NCBI GenBank assembly: GCA_963783945.1
Contig: CAWAPS010000005.1
Span: forward strand, 496,001 to 560,000
Length of the DNA: 64,000 bases
Direction: 5' to 3'
Origin: CAWAPS01 sp963783945
Lineage (GTDB): Bacteria; Actinomycetota; Acidimicrobiia; Acidimicrobiales; Palsa-688
Shown here: piece after piece, positions 8,101-16,637 of the stretch
Layout: every line of letters begins with the position of its first letter
Numbering within the stretch: position 1 is the stretch's first letter
The notes under the pieces: model-generated
Databases searched by the model: none
Seen by the model: the letters and a program-made list of their open reading frames with translations, nothing else
What the model was told of the DNA's origin: nothing
Program-made: the position numbers and the translations under genes

Positions 8101-9007
8101 CGATGACCACTGGGCTCGGGTGGTCGCGGCGTGTGTCCGCGCCGATGACCCGCTTGCCTTTGGCATCGACAAGCTCCGACACGCCCGCGCTACCACGGCC
8201 GCCAGGGTGAACCAGCTCGACGCCCAGGTCCCCCCAGACCGCGGCGAAGAATGGCAGCAGCTCCGCCGTCAGCTGCCGGACCTGCTCAGGGCCCGACTCC
8301 ACGCCGAGCAGGCGCTCACCGCCGGCCAGGCGAACCTCGATGACGCCAGCCGCCGTCGGTGGGGACGCCACGACCATGAAGCCATCGCGGCTGCCAAGGC
8401 CAAGGTCGCCTTTAGCGAGCAGCGCATGGAGCAGGCTGTGACTGCGGAACGCCACCTCCGGGACGAACTGGCTGCCATCGCGGGTCACCAGCAACAGCGC
8501 AGGCAGGTGGCCAAGGACAGCGAATCGCGGCGCAACGAGCTTGCCAGCACCGTTGCTCAGCTCGACGCCGCGCTGGAGCACACCCGCGCCGAGCGGGTCC
8601 ATGCCCTCGCCGACGAACCACCGACCTACCAGGTTGACAGGCTGGGAGAGCCGCCGCGTTCCGCCGCCGGGCGAGCCGTGTGGTGCCATCACGCCCTACC
8701 CATCGAAGCTGTCCTCGACCGCAACGACGGTGTCAGCCCGCCCCGAACAGGATGGAGCCGACACGACGAGCGGGCCCGCCAGGAGATCGCGGTTGCCGAC
8801 CGCCTACTCGAAGCCAAGTCCGACGGCATCAACCTTATTGAGTGGGCCGAACTCGCGCAGCAGGTAGGGACGCTCCGGGACCAGGCGCTCGGAGACGTGA
8901 GAGCTCGCAGGGCATACCAGGAGACGACGTCACCAACCCATCAGGCCGAGCACCATCTGAGCATCGATTTCTCAGTAGGCCCTGGCGGGCCCGAAATCGG
9001 GGTATGA
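5168..9007 (+). CDS. TraA/TrwC-type conjugative relaxase-helicase
   Basis: 1279 residues from ATG 5168. Upstream in-frame GTG/ATG codons lie in a low-complexity GGT/GGG tract and look unsuitable. The relaxase domain occupies about residues 1-300. It has the catalytic tyrosine pair DEYYAG (25-26), the signature FDLTFSAPKSVSLLWALG, and the metal-binding QLHTHCLVPN (histidine triad). A RecD-like helicase follows, with Walker A PAGYGKTT near residue 458 and Walker B VVVLDEISQ near 520. The last ~350 residues are highly charged and helical. The protein would nick oriT, stay bound to the 5' end and unwind the strand for transfer. No T4SS or FtsK/TraB-like translocase is visible, so the element would be mobilisable rather than self-transmissible. 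Confidence 0.93.
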   Translation: MVLTVTGLTNGEYLISSVALSVDEYYAGVGESPGVWAGRWAEGLDVSAVVEADQLRALVDGKHPTTGVDLLAGCRPRSLQAFDLTFSAPKSVSLLWALGSESVADVVAVAHREAVAVALGCLEERAAVARVQSHGVRRRVATGGWVVAGFTHRTSREGDPQLHTHCLVPNLVRRSGDGRHVAFDAGPLFEWARAAGSVYQNQLQRSLSLRLGSCWGPDHHNTREIVGFSGAQLRAFSKRAAQIEAELEAKGAVYESPALRMQADDEASLASRTAKDHSSTPTLLAGRWRNEAGGVDLPIGIELERAVCFGNPDLEAPSREEITRILTDPEVGLCARSARFTHADVIEHICALSGGRLDLEEITALADRFLASDLAVRLTPDDQPGRRRALQWSTAAHRATEDRTLELADTLAGRRVPAITASAVEEALRLEPGLGRDQVAAVKMLTDDGASIRCVLAPAGYGKTTMLHAAAQAATAEGWPVLAVATTAKAVAELAGAGLDARTIARLRIDLGNGPLGAGTVVVLDEISQTPTREVEAVLAGVDACPGGRLWILGDPRQSQPVGPGGTADHLEQLASSSRIPSARLTVNRRQVDPADRQALDLLRGGEVVRSQELRTERGWEHEHASPSATRRAVAAAVCEDIDAHGAEAVAALVVSHTDAEDLADRIRARLAHAGVLGGPLLSGPGWTAERDYQAGDRVLLHARCGASGSRLVNGTTGTVTRVDETGLAVRVNRSGEEAVLPASFVQGTRKDGSPNMSHSWARTVDGAQGGTWEVCHLLGSAALDAYRGYTGQSRSRQPTHTWNTKQLVAIDHGGILADQRDPAEVVAQALARQPDPTLAARSDPWTLDRQLADQIAEHERVLARRPADAHEALAAARQDLAPAEAGLANMDAVAAYSASQLDSYGTLAGLSRRGRQERRDLQDKLTFHRQQAQDAKDRRDEIASRVAALLRDTDDLERFERAEGWRRDDIRRLHDQLDDHWARVVAACVRADDPLAFGIDKLRHARATTAARVNQLDAQVPPDRGEEWQQLRRQLPDLLRARLHAEQALTAGQANLDDASRRRWGRHDHEAIAAAKAKVAFSEQRMEQAVTAERHLRDELAAIAGHQQQRRQVAKDSESRRNELASTVAQLDAALEHTRAERVHALADEPPTYQVDRLGEPPRSAAGRAVWCHHALPIEAVLDRNDGVSPPRTGWSRHDERARQEIAVADRLLEAKSDGINLIEWAELAQQVGTLRDQALGDVRARRAYQETTSPTHQAEHHLSIDFSVGPGGPEIGV

Positions 9008-9287
9008 CGAGACCCTCCTCGTGCGGCCGAGTGTGCTTCGAGGCGCTTGCCAGCACCAAGCAGCCCACGGCGACAGGTGGCTGATTAGGGTCACGAAGCC
9101 GCTGTTACATGGGGTGATCGAGGCGCTGTTTCATGGAATTGAGGAGCCTCGCGATCACCGCCTTCAAGGAGAAGGGCTTGTTCGCGAACCAGAACGGCGC
9201 CTGTCGCCTCTCCGATGACTTCACGCGCGAACGAGTTCTCTCCAACCTCAACCTGGCGGCGACCACTGTGACTGGCCCGATCACCAG
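9008..9287 (+). other. spacer with an unassigned 52-codon frame
   Basis: No recognised gene. One short frame, ATG 9133 to TGA 9291 (52 residues, starting MELRSLAITAFKEKG), overlaps the ATG at 9288 by 4 bp but resembles nothing I know. It may be a relic fused upstream of the permease fragment. Confidence 0.3.
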
Positions 9288-9671
9288 ATGAGCACCGAGA
9301 CGAATCAGTGCTGCTGCGGCATCTTCGCCGACCTGATCATCATCCCGGTCCTGCTCATCTACCGCAAGTACTACGGCACCCGCATGGCCCTAGGTATGTT
9401 CGTGCTGTTCTACGCCACCATGGGCGCCGCTGGCTACATCATGGAACTCACCTTCGCCCCATCGGGACTGATCCCGTCGACCCGTAACGCCAAAGTCATC
9501 ACCCCACACGTCTCGCTCAACAGCGACACTTACCTCAACATCATCGCCATTGCCCTCACCGTTGTCCTAGTCGTACCGTTCCTCCGTACCGGCGGCCGAG
9601 CCATGGTCGCCGTGATGGGCGTCCCCCCCGACCACACCGATCACGGGGCGCACCCACCCGGCCCAATCTGA
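9288..9671 (+). pseudogene. UPF0718/ArsP-type permease, C-terminal fragment
   Basis: 127 residues. After eight non-homologous residues the sequence runs into IFADLIIIPVLLIYRKYYG, the hallmark of the last part of DUF318/UPF0718 permeases (ArsP-like, ~300-350 residues). Further helices follow (MALGMFVLFYATMGAAGYI, LNIIAIALTVVLVVPFLRTGG). The first half of the permease, including its first conserved motif, is missing. The fragment therefore cannot be a complete transporter and probably marks an old deletion junction between relaxase and hydrolase. Intact members export methylated arsenic or unknown solutes. Confidence 0.65.
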
Positions 9672-9719
9672 CTCGGCCAGGCGAAGGGCAGCTACGACGA
9701 CCGCCTCATCACCGCCGGA

Positions 9720-10046
9720 GTGGCCGCCCAGGCGGGCAATACCGAGGCCAGCGTCCGCACCTACCGCCAGGGCGGCGGTATCCCTGAGCCTGACAGCTAC
9801 CTGGAGACACCTTGGTGGAAGCGCGATGCCGTCAAGACGCGGCTACAAACGCGGCCTGCTCGACAAGGTCCTCAGGGGCTGAAAGGCGAACTCGCACCCG
9901 ACAAGCCGACTCCAGGGTGGGGACCGGTCAATAACCGAAAATGGGCACTGATAGTGCGAGGCCGGTCGCACTTGGCTCGGGGTACCACGACGACCGAAAG
10001 CTACGCGTCCCCACTGGCGAGGGGGAGCCAACAAACCATAACCTGA
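9720..10046 (+). CDS. small helix-turn-helix remnant
   Basis: GTG 9720 opens 108 residues. Only the first ~40 look coded: VAAQAGNTEASVRTYRQGG, then IPEPDSYLETPWWKRDAV. This resembles the AlpA-like HTH proteins (recognition helix, 'PEPD', 'PWW' wing) that accompany actinobacterial relaxases. The homologous frame actually extends upstream to about 9675 without a start. The remainder (after about 9845) reads as non-coding. It is best treated as a decayed regulator. Confidence 0.4.
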   Translation: MAAQAGNTEASVRTYRQGGGIPEPDSYLETPWWKRDAVKTRLQTRPARQGPQGLKGELAPDKPTPGWGPVNNRKWALIVRGRSHLARGTTTTESYASPLARGSQQTIT

Positions 10047-10050
10047 GCGC

Positions 10051-12132
10051 ATGGCGGCCAAACGTAGATCTTCTCGTCCCGGTGGGAAGGCAGCGTGGCC
10101 GGCCCTCATCGCCGCGGGTGCCGTGTCGGCCACCATCTGGTTGACCGCCACTCCAGCGGTGGCGGATTCATCCACTACCTCTTCGACCACCGCGCCACCA
10201 GCTGCGGCGGCGCTCGCCACAAGTTCGACATCTTCAACCACATCTAGCCTGCCTATATCAGTCCCGACCACCTCCATGACCGGCCCTCGATCCACGTCGA
10301 CAACCTCGACGACCCCAGCCGCCCCGACCACCTCGACGGCCCCAACCGCCACCGTCCCGAAGAGCGCCACGACGGCCTCGCCCACCACAGTCGCCAAGAG
10401 CACGTCGACATCCTCACTTGCCCCGCGTCCAAAGTTGGTGGTTCCCCGGCCAGCGACCCCGTCGGCCGACTCCGACGACATTGGCGGAACCGGGCCGACG
10501 ACCAACACGTCGACCTCGAATATGGGAGCGAGACTAGCGGCCGGTAGCTCCCTGCCGGGATTCTGGCTAGTGAGCGAGGACGGGACCGCCACCAGCTACG
10601 GAGACGCCGCCGACCTCGGTGCCAAAGCAACCGCCAATAGCAGCGCTCCCGTGGTGGACTCGGTCGCGACACCCGACGGGGGCGGCTACTGGACAGTATC
10701 AGCTGATGGAGAAGTCGCAGGGGCCGGGGACGCTCGCGTCGTTGGCTCCGCAAACGGGATTGCGCTAACTGAACCGATCGTCGGGATGGCGGCCACCCCC
10801 GACGGCGGAGGGTATTGGCTCGTCGGGGCGGACGGCGGCGTGTTCACCTTCGGCGACGCCGGCTTCTACGGCAGCTTGGCCGGCCGGCGCCTCAACTCTT
10901 CCGTCGTGGCCATCGCGGCAAGTGCGGACGGAAAGGGGTACCTCCTCGTCGGGGCGGACGGCGGCGTGTTCACCTTCGGCGACGCGCCCTTCCACGGCAG
11001 CCTCGGCCGGGTTCACCTTGCAAGCCGAGTGGTCGGTGTGGCCACAACCACGGACGGGGGCGGATACTGGCTCGTCGGGGCGGACGGCGGCGTGTTCACC
11101 TTCGGCGACGCCAGCTTCGCCGGCTCGGTCGCCACCGATCCAAGCTCGAAGGCGGCGGTCGTTGGCCTGGCCCCTACCTTCGACGGAGGCGGCTACTGGG
11201 TCGCGTACAGCGACGGAACGGTCGCGGCCTTCGGTGACGCCCCGTCCGCAGACACCCCGACAGTGGGGAGCCGATCCCAGCCACGGGTGGTGGCCATAGT
11301 TGGGGCGACTCGGCTGGTTCCCTCCGACTACGTATCGTGGACCCGTCAGGCGGCAGCGACCTGCCCGGGGCTGCCCTGGACAGTGCTAGCGGCCATCGCC
11401 AAGGTCGAATCCGACTTTGGGCGTTCCACCTTGCCGGGGGTGCAATTGGGATCCAACTCGGCCGGCGCACAAGGCCCGATGCAGTTCCTGCCTGCGACCT
11501 TCGCCGCCTACGGCCAACCAGTACCGACCGGGGGCGTCACCCCGGCTTCGCCCTATGACCCCCTCGACAGCGTCTGGGCGGCGGCCCGCCTTCTCTGTGC
11601 CCACGGCGGCGGAAAGCCGGACACGTTGAGTCAGGCAATATATGCCTACAACCACGCCAACTGGTACGTAGCCCAAGTGGAAGCCTTGGCCACCAGCTAC
11701 CAGCTGCAAACCACTGGGGCCGCGTCACGGGCAGCAAGCGTGGCACTGGCCGTAGTCCGGGCCCAAATGGGCGTACCCTACCGGTGGGGCGGAGAAACAC
11801 CCGGGATCGGTTTCGACTGCTCTGGCCTGGTCCAGTGGGCTTACGACCAAGCGGGAATTCTGCTTCCACGTACATCTCAACAGCAGTGGGCCTCACTACC
11901 CCATCTCCCGGTTGGCTCGGCATTGCATCCCGGTGATCTGGTGTTCTTTGCCGGGTCCGACGGCACCATGACCGCTCCCGGCCATGTAGGCATCTACATC
12001 GGTAATGGCCAGATGATCGACGCGCCTTACACCGGCGCGGTCATCCGTACCGACACCATTGACTGGACCGACTATGTCGGCGCCGCCCTGCCCGGCCCCT
12101 CAAGAACCACCAGCCGCCCGCCGGCGCGCTGA
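10051..12132 (+). CDS. secreted cell-wall hydrolase, SLT + NlpC/P60 with propeller-like repeats
   Basis: 693 residues. N-terminal signal peptide (RRSSRPGGKAAWPALIAAGA to about residue 38, cleavage near PAVADS). A Ser/Thr/Pro-rich linker extends to about 150. Five ~42-residue repeats of the form GGYWLVGADGGVFTFGDA follow (about 165-415). Next is an SLT-like lytic transglycosylase domain (AIAKVESDFG with its catalytic Glu, GAQGPMQFLPATF, AYNHANWYV). The C-terminal NlpC/P60 endopeptidase has catalytic Cys in GFDCSGLVQWAYD and His in GHVGIYIGNG. It would cleave both glycan strands and peptide stems outside the membrane. Its place after the relaxase recalls the wall-opening hydrolases of conjugation systems, though a housekeeping role is equally possible. 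Confidence 0.9.
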   Translation: MAAKRRSSRPGGKAAWPALIAAGAVSATIWLTATPAVADSSTTSSTTAPPAAAALATSSTSSTTSSLPISVPTTSMTGPRSTSTTSTTPAAPTTSTAPTATVPKSATTASPTTVAKSTSTSSLAPRPKLVVPRPATPSADSDDIGGTGPTTNTSTSNMGARLAAGSSLPGFWLVSEDGTATSYGDAADLGAKATANSSAPVVDSVATPDGGGYWTVSADGEVAGAGDARVVGSANGIALTEPIVGMAATPDGGGYWLVGADGGVFTFGDAGFYGSLAGRRLNSSVVAIAASADGKGYLLVGADGGVFTFGDAPFHGSLGRVHLASRVVGVATTTDGGGYWLVGADGGVFTFGDASFAGSVATDPSSKAAVVGLAPTFDGGGYWVAYSDGTVAAFGDAPSADTPTVGSRSQPRVVAIVGATRLVPSDYVSWTRQAAATCPGLPWTVLAAIAKVESDFGRSTLPGVQLGSNSAGAQGPMQFLPATFAAYGQPVPTGGVTPASPYDPLDSVWAAARLLCAHGGGKPDTLSQAIYAYNHANWYVAQVEALATSYQLQTTGAASRAASVALAVVRAQMGVPYRWGGETPGIGFDCSGLVQWAYDQAGILLPRTSQQQWASLPHLPVGSALHPGDLVFFAGSDGTMTAPGHVGIYIGNGQMIDAPYTGAVIRTDTIDWTDYVGAALPGPSRTTSRPPAR
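10819..11111 (+). repeat. three 41-bp identical repeats at 126-bp spacing
   Basis: The 41-bp string encoding LVGADGGVFTFGDA is identical at 10819-10859, 10945-10985 and 11071-11111, exactly 126 bp (42 codons) apart, inside the hydrolase gene. The sequence between copies is diverged. Nucleotide identity limited to the core suggests recent homogenisation or strong constraint. Confidence 0.85.
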
Positions 12133-12539
12133 CCCGTCCTCCGGCACGGGGCGATCAGACCGGCACGCGGCCGTCGAGTTCCATTTCGTCGGGATCCCCG
12201 GAGAGACCGCTCAGCCCTCAGCAGGCCATGCTGGCGCAGAAGCTCGCCCGGGATTTTCTTCACGCCCGGTCGCGCGCAAGCACATGATCGACATGCCGGC
12301 CGCGTGCGACACGTTCAGCACTCGAGTCTTTCGGCTATACCGAAGCCACCCTTTACGGCGGGCGAGCTGGCAAGGCCCGCTGGCTCAGCTCCGCGGAACG
12401 GTCGGCCGAGGTGATGAGCGGCGCCATCACTCGCGAGGACGGCAAATCGTGACCCGGACCCTGGCGCCGCGCATGGTCGGTCTCGTATCGCCGCGGGAGG
12501 CTTGGCTCTGACCGAGCTGATCATCGATGCGTGGCAGAT
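12133..12539. other. no intact gene; degraded coding traces
   Basis: 407 bp without a convincing gene. On the plus strand two short stretches look coding but are broken by shifts: SPERPLSPQQAMLAQKLARD near 12190-12260, and FGYTEATLYGGRAGKARWL near 12330-12400. No family could be assigned. Confidence 0.4.
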
Positions 12540-13230
12540 CGTGTTCGTCGACGTGGCCGACGGCGACGACGTGCTCGAGTCGTAGGCCCAGAAAGTCCTG
12601 GTGCCCCTGGTACTTCCCCGTGGGATAGCTGAGCTGGCCCTGTGGTCCGCCCGCGGTTCGCACCGCGCCGAGGAGGTCGCCGGGGATGAGTGCGGACAGG
12701 GCTCGGAGATAGTCCGCTTCCGCGGCTCGCACCGCCGGGTTGGTAACCGCGTTGGCGATGTTGTTACCGGAGCCCGCGGGGCCGGTGTAGACGTCGCCGA
12801 ACTGGTCCAGGAATCGAGTGCCGCCGGGGAGGGAGAACACCCGCGCCGGTGGATACTGCAAACCCGCGTCGAGTACGACGCCACGTGATCTGGATCGGGC
12901 GTTGGCGATCTTGGCCCGCACCGACGAGAGGTAGGTGTTGTCGAACTGGTTCGGCGCTGGACCAGCTGACTCCTATCATGACCATCTGGATGCCCGCGGC
13001 TTGTTCGGCCACGAAGTGGTGGCCGCTCGCCTCGACGATCCCCAGCTGGACAGGGGCGTGCCGGCCGGGTCCGATGAGGTCGGCCCATTAGGCGGAGCAG
13101 GCACCCAGGGCCACTGTGATCACTGCCGAGCGCGCAGCCGGCGACGAGGGCCCGGAGCCGCCATTTGCGCCGCCCGGACCCGGGGCTCGCGGGTTCCGCC
13201 TGTCTTCGGGCGCGGCGCACCCGAGGTATC
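12540..13230 (-). pseudogene. secreted glycoside-hydrolase-like protein, multiply frameshifted
   Basis: Reading the minus strand across frames gives a lipoprotein-like leader (ALVAGCALG... VALGACSA), then QLGIVEASGHHFVAEQAAGI and QMVMIGVSWSSAEP. Then come QFDNTYLSSVRAKIANA, VVLDAGLQYPPARVFSLPGG, GDVYTGPAGSGNNIANAVTN and finally QGHQDFWAYDSS. This order matches actinobacterial secreted TIM-barrel hydrolases. The reading needs at least three frame changes and passes one in-frame TAA, so no functional protein is expected. The C-terminal half beyond FWAYDSS is absent. Confidence 0.6.
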
Positions 13231-13291
13231 CGCTCCGGCGGCCCCGGCGCCGGTGTCGCGGGGCTGGCCCAATCGTTGACGTTCCTCTTTT

Positions 13292-14269
13292 TTACTGCGC
13301 TCGTCGGTACGCCGCGAAGGTGATTTCGTTGACGCGACCGATCCTGCGGTTGGTGGCTATGGCAACAGTGGCCGCCTCGCCGTCGGGGAAGGTGTGGTCT
13401 TGCACGGCCACATGCCAGGTCGTGGCGTCGAACTTCACTCGGGCCTTACCGTCGGTCACGGCGGGGGCCACGTCGAGTTGATTGAGAGGGAGGGTCAGGC
13501 CTCGCCCGTCGGCTTTGGCCACCGCCTCCTTGGCCGTCCAGAGCCGGAGGAAGCTGCGGGTTCGCTTGCTTTCCGGTCGGGCTGCCAGCAGCGCCGCCTC
13601 GGTGGACGAGAGGGCGGAGGTTACCGGGCTAGGGGTGGCATTTGAGGGCTCGGCATCGATGCCGACGCGGCAATCAGCAAAGGCCACCAGACCCCAGCGG
13701 CCGGTCCAGGTGACGCTGATGTCGTAGGGCTCGCGGCGCACATGCGGCCGGCCGTGGCCGTCCACCCCGCACACCCGACAGGACCAGAAGAGCTCCAGGC
13801 CGGCTTGCTCGGCGATGGCTTGCAGGGCCCGCCTCCGGAGTTCCCGACGGGGCTTCGCTCTGTCGCCCACCCGGGCCGGCTCGGTGCCGATCCCGTCGAG
13901 ATCGACTGTCCACAACTGGATGGCGGCGGGACTCATGCCCGCACCGCCAGCTCCCCGCTTTCGGCGTCGAGCAAGGAGGACGAGGTCGTCCTCCGGTTTG
14001 GCCGTCGGGCCGGGGAGAAATCGCCCGATCTCGGCGCCGAGACCTGAGACGTGCGGGGGGTCGAAAACCGTGTTGTGATCGCCTTCGATGCGGCGCGCCG
14101 TCAACGGACCCAGGACCAGGCGGTCCCACCCCAGGGCTGTTCGGCCCCTAGCCATGCGCGACCCCTGGTCGGTCCACAACAGCGTCACCGCGCCCGGGTA
14201 AGTGGAGGGCCGGTACAGCTTGGTGGCGATGTTGGCGCGGCGGGTGGCCCGCTCCACGCCGTCTGCCAA
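13292..14269 (-). CDS. thioesterase tail fused in frame to Sfp-type phosphopantetheinyl transferase
   Basis: The frame is open without a stop from the end of an NRPS thioesterase into a complete 4'-phosphopantetheinyl transferase. The first ~110 residues (NIATKLYRPSTYPGAVTLLW, then GDHNTVFDPPHV with the TE histidine) belong to the thioesterase whose first part lies in another frame upstream. A methionine at 13936 could start a free-standing 214-residue PPTase. There VGIDAE is at residues 91-96 and WTAKEA at 133-138, the two Mg/CoA-binding signatures. The PPTase would load the phosphopantetheine arm onto the carrier domain of the adjacent NRPS. Whether it is fused or made separately is not settled. 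Confidence 0.82.
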   Translation of the reverse strand: MADGVERATRRANIATKLYRPSTYPGAVTLLWTDQGSRMARGRTALGWDRLVLGPLTARRIEGDHNTVFDPPHVSGLGAEIGRFLPGPTAKPEDDLVLLARRRKRGAGGAGMSPAAIQLWTVDLDGIGTEPARVGDRAKPRRELRRRALQAIAEQAGLELFWSCRVCGVDGHGRPHVRREPYDISVTWTGRWGLVAFADCRVGIDAEPSNATPSPVTSALSSTEAALLAARPESKRTRSFLRLWTAKEAVAKADGRGLTLPLNQLDVAPAVTDGKARVKFDATTWHVAVQDHTFPDGEAATVAIATNRRIGRVNEITFAAYRRAQ

Positions 14270-16635
14270 TCCTGCCCCGCGCTCTCTCCGGGACGGGTTC
14301 TGCGATGGACGCTCAAACGGCTGCGAATCAACGAGCGCAGAGCCGACCGCCGGTCCCGGCGGTTGCCGGCCCGGAACTCCGGCCAGTTCATGACCACTTC
14401 ACCCCAGATGTAGTCCAGCCGGGACAGGATGGCAGGCGAGTCGATCAGCAGCAGACCGTCGACTTGCTCACCGCTCGCCAGCAGCCGCTGGGCCGCTTCG
14501 AGGGCGACGAGACCTCCGGCGGAATGGCCGCCGAGCCAGTAGGGCCCGTGCGGTTGCACCGCTCGGATCTGGATGAGCGCCTGCTCGGCCAGGTCCACAA
14601 TAGATACAGGCCCAGCGTCGATGTCAGCACCGGCGTCGTGCACGTCGACCGAGATAGTCTCGCCGCCCGACAGATGGGCGCTTAGACCGCGCTGGCGCAG
14701 CACCGAGCCCACGTAGGGATTGACGAGGAACAGTGGGGCGCCCTCGCCATCCCAGCGGCGAACGGTGGCGGGAGAACCGTGTGACCGGCCGGACCCGTCG
14801 GCCCGGTCGCTCACCAGCGCGGCCAGCCCGGCGATGGTGGTGTCGTCCAGAGCCCCGCGGACCGGTATCCGGCAGGAGAACTCGGCCTCCATAGCCGAAA
14901 GTAGGCCGATCATGCTGAGCGACGTCCCGCCGAGATCGTCGAGGAAGTTGTCGCCGGCACAGACCGGTCCGGTCGTCCCGAGCGTCTGGTGGGCCAGGGC
15001 GGCCACCACTTTCTCAGTTGCCGTCAGAGGGGTTGCCGCAGCCAGCGCAGCGGGCACCGAGGACGAGTCACTGACGGGTGTCGCCGATCCGTTCTCCGGC
15101 CTTGACGGCAGAGCGGCAAGGGCGCGCTCGTCGAGTTTGCCCTGGGCGGTGAGGGGCAGGGAGTCCAAAGTGACAAACCGCGAAGGGACGAGATATTCCG
15201 CCAGCGTCTCTCTGAGTTGGCGACGGGCCTGCCGGGCGTCAAAGGCGCCCGCTGGAACGACGTAGGCCACCAGCATGGCGTCGGAGCCATCCCCGAGGGC
15301 GCGCACTGCTGCCTGGGCCACTTGATCGAGCCGGCCGAGCGCGGTCTCGATCTCCCCGGGCTCGACTCTAAAGCCGCGTACCTTGACCTGCCGGTCGATG
15401 CGACCGTAGTACTCGAGCATTCCGTCGGCCCGACGCCGTCCGAGGTCGCCGGTGCGATAACTCTTGACAGAGGCGCCGGTGCCGGCCAGGGTGATGAACT
15501 TGGCGGCGGAGAGCTCGGGATCAGCGGCGTAGCCGGTACCAACTTGAGCCCCGGTGACGACGAGCTCTCCGATGGTTCCGTCGGGCACGGGATGGAGCTG
15601 GTCGTCGACGACGACGATCTCGGTGCCGGGTATCGGCTTTCCGAGAGGCACCGGGGCGCTTGCCGGAAAGGAGACGTCGAAGCTGGTCACGGACACGGTC
15701 GCTTCCGTCGGCCCGTAGAGGTTCACCAGGCGCCGGAGGTGCGGCTGCCCGAGGAGCTGGTCGGCAAGCCCGGGCGTCAGCGCCTCGCCGCCGATGCAAA
15801 GGGTGCGCAAGGTGGGCGGCAGGCCACCCCTGTGGAGCAGTTCTCCGACGACCGAGGGGGTGGTGCCGGTCATGGTGACACCGGGCTCCAGGTCGGCCAA
15901 GGCGAAGGCGTCAGGGATCACCCGGACGCACCCGCCGACGCAGAGGGGGCCCAGGACCTCGATCAAATGGGGGTCGAAGGTGAAAGAGGTGCAAGTGGCG
16001 GTCATCGCCAGCTCCTCGGGCGAGAACGCCGTCCGCAGCCAGGCCAAGAAGGCGGCGAGGTTGGCCCGGCTGATCCGAGCCCCTTTTGGGGTGCCGGTAG
16101 TTCCGGAGGTGAAAATGATGTACGCCCCGGCGTCGGCGTCAGGCGTGGACCAGCCGGCCCGCGAGCGGCGGCCCGAGCCCACGGCGACGTGATCGGGGCA
16201 GCGAAGGTCGATGCCCGCGCCGGGGAGGTCATCAGTGAACTCCCTGGCACCGATCACCGCGGCGACACCGGCGCTCTGACACATGGTCCGAAGACGCGCC
16301 ACCGGCCATGCAGGATCGAGCGGGACGTACACGCCGCCGGCTTCGAGGATCCCGAGCAGTGAGACGAACGCCTCGATAGAGCGGGGCAGACAGACGGCAA
16401 CGGCCGAGCCGGCCTCGACTCCTGCTTTCCGGATGCGTTGGGCGAGGCCGGCGACCATCGCTCCCAGTTCGGCGTAGCTGTAGCGTCTGGTGCCGTCGTC
16501 GACGGCGATCGCTTCAGGCTTGGTGTCTACCTGGTAGTGCAACAGGTCGACAACATCGGCCACCGCGGGCGGGTCAGGCCAGGCGCCCCCGGGATGCGCC
16601 CGGCCCAAGCTGGGGAGGTGATGGGGGACCTTCAT
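14185..16635 (-). CDS. single-module NRPS, A-T-TE (frameshifted in TE)
   Basis: 816 residues in this frame. The adenylation domain spans about 25-505. It has FTSGTTGTPKGA at 175-186, the amino-acid-anchoring Asp 221 in FTFDPHL, NLYGPTEATV at 305-314, YRTGDLGR at 393-400 and the A10 lysine 500 in PLTAQGK. The carrier domain has DNFLDDLGGTSL with Ser 572. The thioesterase begins near 630, with nucleophile Ser 705 in GGHSAGG. There is no condensation domain. The frame is lost near 14260 in a GCGGGG run, and the TE continues in the frame of the PPTase entry. The start ATG at 16635 follows the glycosyltransferase stop by 2 bp, so one operon GT-NRPS-PPTase is likely. The product is unknown. Confidence 0.85.
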   Translation of the reverse strand: MKVPHHLPSLGRAHPGGAWPDPPAVADVVDLLHYQVDTKPEAIAVDDGTRRYSYAELGAMVAGLAQRIRKAGVEAGSAVAVCLPRSIEAFVSLLGILEAGGVYVPLDPAWPVARLRTMCQSAGVAAVIGAREFTDDLPGAGIDLRCPDHVAVGSGRRSRAGWSTPDADAGAYIIFTSGTTGTPKGARISRANLAAFLAWLRTAFSPEELAMTATCTSFTFDPHLIEVLGPLCVGGCVRVIPDAFALADLEPGVTMTGTTPSVVGELLHRGGLPPTLRTLCIGGEALTPGLADQLLGQPHLRRLVNLYGPTEATVSVTSFDVSFPASAPVPLGKPIPGTEIVVVDDQLHPVPDGTIGELVVTGAQVGTGYAADPELSAAKFITLAGTGASVKSYRTGDLGRRRADGMLEYYGRIDRQVKVRGFRVEPGEIETALGRLDQVAQAAVRALGDGSDAMLVAYVVPAGAFDARQARRQLRETLAEYLVPSRFVTLDSLPLTAQGKLDERALAALPSRPENGSATPVSDSSSVPAALAAATPLTATEKVVAALAHQTLGTTGPVCAGDNFLDDLGGTSLSMIGLLSAMEAEFSCRIPVRGALDDTTIAGLAALVSDRADGSGRSHGSPATVRRWDGEGAPLFLVNPYVGSVLRQRGLSAHLSGGETISVDVHDAGADIDAGPVSIVDLAEQALIQIRAVQPHGPYWLGGHSAGGLVALEAAQRLLASGEQVDGLLLIDSPAILSRLDYIWGEVVMNWPEFRAGNRRDRRSALRSLIRSRLSVHRRTRPGESAGQDWQTAWSGPPAAPTSPPSCTGPPLTRAR

Positions 16636-16637
16636 AG

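Noticed and set aside
10819..11111. Regular 126-bp repeats considered as a CRISPR or minisatellite array
   Set aside because: Repeats are in frame, encode a known secreted-protein motif and the spacers are homologous codons, not unique spacers.
15217..16362. 381-codon plus-strand frame opposite the NRPS adenylation domain
   Set aside because: Antisense shadow; the minus strand shows A3, A5, A7 and A10 motifs in order.
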